Position numbers and translations under genes: made by a program. A stretch of 64,000 bases of DNA, from positions 100,776,278-100,840,277 of the forward strand of contig CP136069.1 of assembly GCA_032622095.1 (NCBI GenBank), read 5' to 3'. How positions within the stretch are numbered: position 1 is the stretch's first letter; each line of letters begins with the position of its first letter. The notes under the pieces were generated by a model that searched no databases, had not been told where the DNA came from, and saw nothing but the letters and a program-made list of their open reading frames with translations. Of this stretch, positions 58,380 to 64,000 are shown one piece after another. The stretch is from Siphonodentalium dalli (taxonomy: Eukaryota > Mollusca > Scaphopoda > Gadilida > Siphonodentaliidae).

Positions 58380-58810
58380 CATGGAAAGGTTAAAACTCAA
58401 AAGTTTTTAATGCTCGTCAGCAAAATTCTTCCATTCCTAAACTGTGGACAAATAATAATTGTGAAAGTCTAAATAATATTATAAAACTAGAAAACAACTG
58501 GAAAGTTCTTCGATTGATCACAGACTTGACAGACAATCTTTCTGAAATAGTTGACGATCAGATGAGAGATATTCGAGGAGCATTGCATGACTGTGGAAAC
58601 TATATATGACTTAGCTAAACATTCAACTGCTCTAAGAGTGAAAAATCAGACATGGACGAACGGCAAAATTACAAATTTCGACTGACGGACGTTTGACGAT
58701 ACCGAAAACCGCGGCTACTGCCAAGAAGCCACGTCAGACTAAAAGAGTAAAGTCATGCAAAACTGAATCAATCAACCCTAGCAAACGTCAAAAGGTATCT
58801 TTCCGCATTC
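58380..58810 (+). pseudogene. MULE-like transposase C-terminal fragment
   Basis: The frame from 58418 reads SSIPKLWTNNNCESLNNIIK, then LENNWKVLRLITDLTDNLSE, then MRDIRGALHDCGNYI and a stop at 58607. 'W-x-NNNxES-x-N-x-x-IK' followed by 'LxxLxxxLxxxVxxQxxDxRxALxGxGxY' is the tail of MULE/FLYWCH-type transposases in invertebrates (family knowledge). The following sequence to 58810 has basic residues (KKPRQTKRVK) in shifted frames. The catalytic core is not seen. Confidence 0.5.
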
Positions 58811-58819
58811 CTGTCATCA

Positions 58820-59090
58820 TTTGAAATATAAAAATTTACCTCAAGTGATACATCTATAGTCCAATGAAAATTAACAAGTGTCCATAAATTAAATTTACCT
58901 ATGATCCTATTATTCCTCACAATCACATGCACCTTTCAAAATTTTGTTTCGTCGTATCTATTTTAATGACCCCTATGGTAATATTTATGTAGATACATTT
59001 GTCAAACATTTATTTGTACAATATACAGGTATATAAGTATATGTATAAAGTCCAGATAAAGGGACCAATTGTCATTAATATAAAATGATT
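58820..59090. other. No gene seen; possible 3' region of the left Penelope copy
   Basis: AT-rich sequence without coding features. The minus-strand 3' side of the Penelope-like element may extend into it. Confidence 0.35.
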
Positions 59091-59100
59091 TATTAGCTCA

Positions 59101-59137
59101 TTCCATAGCTTTCGGCCATAGGCCTTCGTCAGTGGAA
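59101..59137 (-). ncRNA. Hammerhead-ribozyme-like motif
   Basis: On the minus strand: stem I arm ttccac (59137-59132, paired with atggaa at 59106-59101), core CTGACGA (59132-59126), stem II aggcc/tat/ggcc (59125-59114), core GAAA (59113-59110), then GCTA. CUGANGA and GAAA are the invariant hammerhead cores, and Penelope-like elements are known to carry minimal hammerheads in their terminal repeats. Stem III is nearly absent here, so activity as a monomer is doubtful. Confidence 0.45.
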
Positions 59138-59272
59138 AACGATTAACACAGTAAAGTCTACATGTTGCTCTGACATCAACTCATTCGTAAATGCCAGACG
59201 GATAACGTACGTTCATTGAGTTTGTTTACCTGACGTCATGTACGTTAGTGATCGATTTCATTTCGCGCCAAA

Positions 59273-59785
59273 TTACCTGGCGCCAATGTTGTTGATTTTA
59301 GTGTTGAATCCAACCCCGTAGCACGTTCTTAGCCGGCGTATCCAACCATTCTCTTTTATAAGTCTGAAGTAGCGACTCCCACTAGCATACTCTAACACGA
59401 CTACCTTCATATCTAGAAGTGAATGTCCATTTGTATTGAAATGGTCATACACCGGCTTATCTGGATGCAGGCGAATGTCTCGCATATGTTCTGTAACTCT
59501 TTCTTTCAGTTCCCGTGATGTTTCTCCCACATACACCGTGCACGAACACTTGTCACAAATTAGGCCATATACGACGTTCCTACAATCACATTTAGCATTC
59601 TGTGCCACTTTGTACTCATTAATCAAGTCCGTCGATTTGATGGGATCCGTAATTATTATCTTGCATACTTCACATGCATCTGTGCACAGGTTGTTTGGAG
59701 TACGGACGGCTTTAGCTGTCTTTCTGTGTACCAATATATCGCCCAAGTTGTTGTCTCTCCGATATGATATTAAAGGGGGAGAATC
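59273..59785 (-). pseudogene. Penelope-like GIY-YIG endonuclease (copy A)
   Basis: After a frame change near 59786 the sequence reads SPPLISYRRDNNLGDILV, then Cys-rich DACEVCKII and KCDCRNVVYGLICDKCSC, then VYVGETSRELKERVTEHMRD. This is the Y-x-L/I...YVGET...R...EH signature of a GIY-YIG nuclease with the Cys-rich linker typical of Penelope elements. The nuclease nicks target DNA for primed reverse transcription. Stop at 59273. Confidence 0.88.
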
Positions 59786-60375
59786 AAGACTTTCTTCATC
59801 CTAGCTGATTCGTGTAATGCTCCCATATACTTCCTCGTTATCATTGGCAGGTCTGGTAGTCCTTTTGAGAATGTTGTTACTAAGGGTACCCGGTTATTCT
59901 TCTTCCGCTGCCTCCTCCCCGTCAACAACTCCTCTCGTTTCAGTAAGTCTGTTTTGCTCAATTCCCTCTCAATAAAACTACCACTGTATCCTCGTCTCCT
60001 CAATTGCTTTTTCAGCTCAATGCGGTGTCGTATATAGTCTTGTTCCCGAGTGCATATCCGCTTGATTCTCAATCCAAGGCAATATACCACTGACCTTTTC
60101 GTGTGCGATGGGTGATCCGAACTATGATACAGGTATAGTTGGTTATCTGTCGGTTTCTTGTACAGATCTGTATATATTTTACCGTTACAAATTTTCACGT
60201 ATGTGTCCAAAAATTCAATACATTTGTCGTGATGTCGCAGTTCAACTTTAATATTTGGGTGAATGGAATTAGCATGTTCTCCGAACCTCTCCAGTTCCTC
60301 TACACTACCAGTCCATATCCCAAATCCGTCGTCAATATACCGACCATACATATATGGCTGCTGTTCGAACGTAAG
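59770..60375 (-). pseudogene. Penelope-like RT, catalytic YIDD and thumb part (copy A)
   Basis: The frame continues with TFEQQPYMYGRYIDDGFGIW; the catalytic YIDD is at 60328-60339. Next are LDTYVKICNGKIYTDLYKKP, CLGLRIKRICT and the basic linker LLTGRRQRKKNNRVP and DLPMITRKYMG. YIDDxF is the catalytic box of Penelope-type reverse transcriptases. Confidence 0.88.
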
Positions 60376-62123
60376 TATAGAGACTGGTCCCATTTACGCA
60401 TGTACGTACACGCTAGGTTTTTTCCAAGGCGACTTCCGATTGATACTCCCTCATTCTGAACATAATGTTTGTCTCCCAAAGAAAAGTTGTTGTTATCGAG
60501 CACGGTTTCTATCATCTGTAAGACATACTCTGTAGGGATTAACGGATTACTTCTCGAATCTAACGCCTCCTTACATGCGTCAAAAGCCTCCTTCCTCGGT
60601 ACTGATGGGTATAGTTTGCACACATCGAAACAAAATAATCTGGCGTTATCAGGTACATTATTCACTTCCTTTATTTTATTGAGCAAGTGCGTTGTGTCTT
60701 TAATATAACTAGGCGAACTAACTACATATTCATTCAGTTCATTTTCCGCCACCTCGTCAATCCTTTCTGTTGGTGTACCCAATCCACTAACGATAGTCCT
60801 ATACGGAGCACCAGCTTTATGCAGTTTAGGGTTCCCTTTCAGTTTTCCTGACTTGGAATATCTGGGTGTCATATATTTTTTCAGTTCACCCGATATCACA
60901 TTTGCTTTATCCATTTTGTTGATCATTTTTTTAACATTTTTTATTGATGTATTCGTCCTGTCACCATCTGTTTCCACATATGAGTTACTACCTGCCATTT
61001 CAATGCGAAGCTTCCCAGTATAATCTATTTTATCCTGAATGACAATTCCGGAACCATTGTCTGCCGGTCGAATAATGATATCCTTATTCTGTTCCAGTTC
61101 ACGAATAGCCATACGTTCATCCATAGTAATGTTGCACGTCGGATGTTTATCTATGCTCGCCACTATATCCCGCTTTACTAGTGTTATATACGTATCTAGT
61201 GCATGGTCCCTCCCGGCCGGTGGTGTGAAAGTGCTTTCCTCTTTTACCTTGAATTTCATTTCGTGTACGTCATTATCCTTGAGAGAAGTATCTCCTTTAT
61301 CAGCGAAGAATTCACGTAGTCTCATTCTCCTCTCCCACTCTGCAAGGTCTGCCATTAATCGATCATGGTCTGCCATTAATCGATCATGGTCTATCTTCTT
61401 CCGTGTCGGTATAAATTTAAGGCCCTTTGAGAGAATAGTTTCTTGTGCACTTGTCAAATCGTATGACGAGATGTTAGTAACAACCGATTTTATGTCTGTA
61501 TCCAATTTTTTCTCATCACATTTATTATTTTCTCTACTCGAACAGACAGAATTGTCCTGCAATGACCTGTTAAGATTCTTGGGCTCAATTTGTGTTTTAA
61601 CTGTGGGTGACATGGAAAACCAGTCGAACGTGTCTGGTTCATTTCTATTTGGCATATTTTCAACATTTATTACATGGGAAGTGTCATCACCATTACTGTA
61701 TCGTTTCTGGCTATATTTAATATTCCTGGAATTTAAGCTGAGATAGTTCATTTTTCTTCTCTTTATTTCTGCCATTTCACTACTTTTACGGGATATGAAG
61801 TTGTTTATATCGCTAATGCTCACCTGTGCACTCATTTTCAATTCGGTAAGTTCATTCTCCAGCTGCTCACATTTAACCTCAACTGCTCTAATCATGACAT
61901 TCATTAGTCTGTGTGAAGCATCCTCTCGAATTTTGTTGCACTGATGAATGTAATATTCACTCACGTCCAAAGCAGGCGTCCACTTTATTCTGAATCCTTT
62001 CGGGATAATGCGTTTCGAAAGTGCATCCGTGATGAATTTCAGGTGAGAATTGTACCTAGTAAATTTGTCCGCTATCCGTTCAGCTGTAGTCTTTATATCT
62101 GTGCTCGTCATTTTCGCATACAT
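60376..62123 (-). pseudogene. Penelope-like RT, N-terminal and palm part (copy A)
   Basis: I choose the ATG at 62123 (MYAKMTSTDIKTTAERIADK) because it is shared with copy B; open frame continuing upstream is only antisense of copy B across the palindrome. The N-terminal ~290 residues are helical and basic. Then come RT motifs: IIRPADNGSGIVIQDK, GKLKGNPKLHKAGAPYRTIV, RLFCFDVCKLYPSVPRKEAF and EGVSIGSRLGKNLACTYM. The frame breaks at SLYLRS because of the 2-base insertion near 60376. Confidence 0.85.
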
Positions 62124-62130
62124 AGGAGCT

Positions 62131-62159
62131 TTAATTTCCAATATTTTATTGGAAATTAA
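62131..62159. repeat. Perfect palindrome at the head-to-head junction
   Basis: Arms ttaatttccaata (62131-62143) and its complement (62147-62159) around a 3-base loop ttt. The symmetry continues outward through both element copies for at least 1.8 kb. Confidence 0.95.
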
Positions 62160-62166
62160 AGCTCCT

Positions 62167-63543
62167 ATGTATGCGAAAATGACGAGCACAGATATAAAGA
62201 CTACAGCTGAACGGATAGCGGACAAATTTACTAGGTACAATTCTCACCTGAAATTCATCACGGATGCACTTTCGAAACGCATTATCCCGAAAGGATTCAG
62301 AATAAAGTGGACGCCTGCTTTGGACGTGAGTGAATATTACATTCATCAGTGCAACAAAATTCGAGAGGATGCTTCACACAGACTAATGAATGTCATGATT
62401 AGAGCAGTTGAGGTTAAATGTGAGCAGCTGGAGAATGAACTTACCGAATTGAAAATGAGTGCACAGGTGAGCATTAGCGATATAAACAACTTCATATCCC
62501 GTAAAAGTAGTGAAATGGCAGAAATAAAGAGAAGAAAAATGAACTATCTCAGCTTAAATTCCAGGAATATTAAATATAGCCAGAAACGATACAGTAATGG
62601 TGATGACACTTCCCATGTAATAAATGTTGAAAATACGCCAAATAGAAATGAACCAGACACGTTCGACTGGTTTTCCATGTCACCCACAGTTAAAACACAA
62701 ATTGAGCCCAAGAATCTTAACAGGTCATTGCAGGACAATTCTGTCTGTTCGAGTAGAGAAAATAATAAATGTGATGAGAAAAAATTGGATACGGACATAA
62801 AATCGGTTGTTACTAACATCTCGTCATACGATTTGACAAGTGCACAAGAAACTATTCTCTCAAAGGGCCTTAAATTTATACCGACACGGAAGAAGATAGA
62901 CCATGATCGATTAATGTCAGACCTTGCAGAGTGGGAGAGGAGAATGAGACTACGTGAATTCTTCGCTGATAAAGGAGATACTTCTCTCAAGGATAATGAC
63001 GTACACGAAATGAAATTCAAGGTAAAAGAGGAAAGCACTTTCACACCACCGGCCGGGAGGGACCATGCACTAGATACGTATATAACACTAGTAAAGCGGG
63101 ATATAGTGGCGAGCATAGATAAATATCCGACGTGCAACATTACTATGGATGAACGTATGGCTATTCGTGAACTGGAACAGAATAAGGATATCATTATTCG
63201 ACCGGCAGACAAGGGTTCCGGAATTGTCATTCAGGATAAAATAGATTATACTGGGAAGCTTCGCATTGAAATGGCAGGTAGTAACTCATATGTGGAAACA
63301 GATGGTGACAGGACGAATACATCAATAAAAAATGTTAAAAAAATGATCAACAAAATGGATAAAGCAAATGTGATATCGGGTGAACTGAAAAAATATATGA
63401 CACCCAGATATTCCAAGTCAGGAAAACTGAAAGGGAACCCTAAACTGCATAAAGCTTGTGCTCCGTATAGGACTATAATTGTTAGTGGATTGGGTACACC
63501 AACAGAAAGGATTGCCGAGGTGGCGGAAAATGAACTGAATTAA
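62167..63543 (+). pseudogene. Penelope-like RT, N-terminal part to premature stop (copy B)
   Basis: ATG at 62167 matches the start in copy A. The frame is open for 458 codons through IIRPADKGSGIVIQDK and GKLKGNPKLHKACAPYRT and then stops at TAA (63541-63543), where copy A has Glu. Positions such as PADKGSG, against PADNGSG in copy A, look closer to the family consensus. Confidence 0.87.
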
Positions 63544-64000
63544 TATGTAGTTAGTTCGCCTAGTTATATTAAAGACACAACGCACTTTCTCAATAAAATA
63601 AAGGAAGTGAATAATGTACCTGATAACGCCAGATTATTTTGTTTCGATGTGTGCAAACTATACCCATCAGTACCGAGGAAGGAGGCTTTTGACGCATGTA
63701 AGGAGGCGTTAGATTCGAAAAGTAATCCGTTAATCCCTTCAGAGTATGTCTTACAGATGATAGAAACTGTGCTCGATAACAACAACTTTTCTTTGGGAGA
63801 CAAACATTATGTTCAGAATGAGGGAGTATCAATCGGAAGTCGCCTTGGAAAAAACCTAGCGTGTACGTACATGCGTAAATGGGACCAGTCTCTACTTACG
63901 TTCGAACAGCAGCCATATATGTATGGTCGGTATATTGACGACGGATTTGGGATATGGACTGGTAGTGTAGAGGAACTGGAGAGGTTCAGAGAACATGCTA
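63544..64000 (+). pseudogene. Penelope-like RT, part after the premature stop (copy B)
   Basis: The same frame continues: YVVSSPSYIKDTTHFLNK, RLFCFDVCKLYPSVPRKEAF, then RYIDDGFGIW with YIDD at 63931-63942, uninterrupted to the window end. Thus copy B is intact exactly where copy A is frame-shifted, and the reverse. Confidence 0.85.

Larger units (their letters stand above)
59095..62144 (-). mobile_element. Penelope-like element, copy A
   Basis: RT plus GIY-YIG endonuclease retroelement, read leftward from the palindromic centre at 62145. ORF1-like N-terminal region, RT and endonuclease are present, and the hammerhead-like motif lies 3'. It carries a 2-base insertion near 60376, a second frame change near 59786 and an in-frame 21 bp tandem duplication at about 61349-61392 (ADHDRLM repeated), so it is inactive as it stands. 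Confidence 0.88.
62146..64000 (+). mobile_element. Penelope-like element, copy B (runs off the window)
   Basis: Mirror-image copy of copy A, read rightward, about 99% alike. It carries a premature TAA at 63541 (copy A has GAA), lacks the 21 bp duplication and the 2-base insertion of copy A, and has one extra codon near 63479. The endonuclease part lies beyond the window. Confidence 0.88.

Noticed and set aside
62124-62240. An apparent N-terminal extension with a hydrophobic start (MYLVNLSAIRSAVVF) of the Penelope protein, seen in both copies
   Set aside because: It is the antisense of the opposite copy read across the palindrome. The shared coding part begins at MYAKM in both copies, so the apparent membrane segment is an artefact.
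60300-64000. The head-to-head Penelope pair as a simple sequencing palindrome (missed adapter)
   Set aside because: The two arms differ by a 21 bp duplication, a 2-base indel, a nonsense codon and several substitutions, which a single folded molecule would not give. Spanning reads are still needed to settle it.

Overview
This is a eukaryotic, AT-rich, repeat-dominated window. I see no rRNA, tRNA, operon or convincing intact host gene. Nearly every protein-coding trace belongs to a mobile element: a CR1/L2-like LINE, a Ty3-type LTR element, two Penelope-like elements, hAT-like and MULE-like transposase relics and many MITEs. The satellite-like families (about 150 bp units carrying 'gagttatgcccc', about 160 bp units carrying 'acatggccgcc', GACA and GTCC microsatellites) and this mix of elements suggest a marine invertebrate, most likely a mollusc. 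That assignment is inference.

Layout. 0-4.7 kb: decayed copies of two short interspersed/tandem families. 5.6-7.5 kb: a cluster of palindromic MITEs built from iterated CTTAAG-centred palindromes. 8.8-12 kb: a TATATAAGAGAATGCA hairpin family, a 0.3 kb TA-flanked MITE, a LINE ORF2 tail and a 139 bp hAT MITE with a perfect 8 bp target duplication. 13.2-15.3 kb: more of the 150 bp family. 17.6-22 kb: a decayed hAT/ZNF862-like transposase split by a 2.2 kb TIR element that carries an unidentified 147-codon ORF. 22.3-24 kb: a 1.7 kb TA-flanked element whose empty site is preserved in a related repeat near 7.9 kb.

25.2-51.3 kb is a transposon nest. One minus-strand LINE (ORF1, APE endonuclease, reverse transcriptase, C-terminal CCHC motif) is spread over about 26 kb in the correct 5'-to-3' order. 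It is interrupted by (i) a 253 bp hAT-like MITE, (ii) a block holding a young gag-protease LTR retrotransposon without reverse transcriptase or integrase and a 3.9 kb element with 15 copies of a GTCCCTNCTGTTACC-like motif, (iii) a 3.9 kb and (iv) a 0.37 kb TTAA-flanked element, and (v) a 7.7 kb element with long inverted arms. At (i), (iii) and (iv) the LINE reading frame is continuous across the insertion if one target copy is counted, and ORF1/ORF2 overlap by an ATGGATGA start/stop junction. The pieces are therefore very probably one copy.

51.3-59 kb: mostly unassigned sequence with a MULE-like transposase tail at 58.4 kb. 59.1-64 kb: two Penelope-like elements (RT with YIDD; GIY-YIG endonuclease in the left copy) arranged head to head around 62145, about 99% alike but with different disabling mutations, and a hammerhead-like motif at the 3' side of the left copy.
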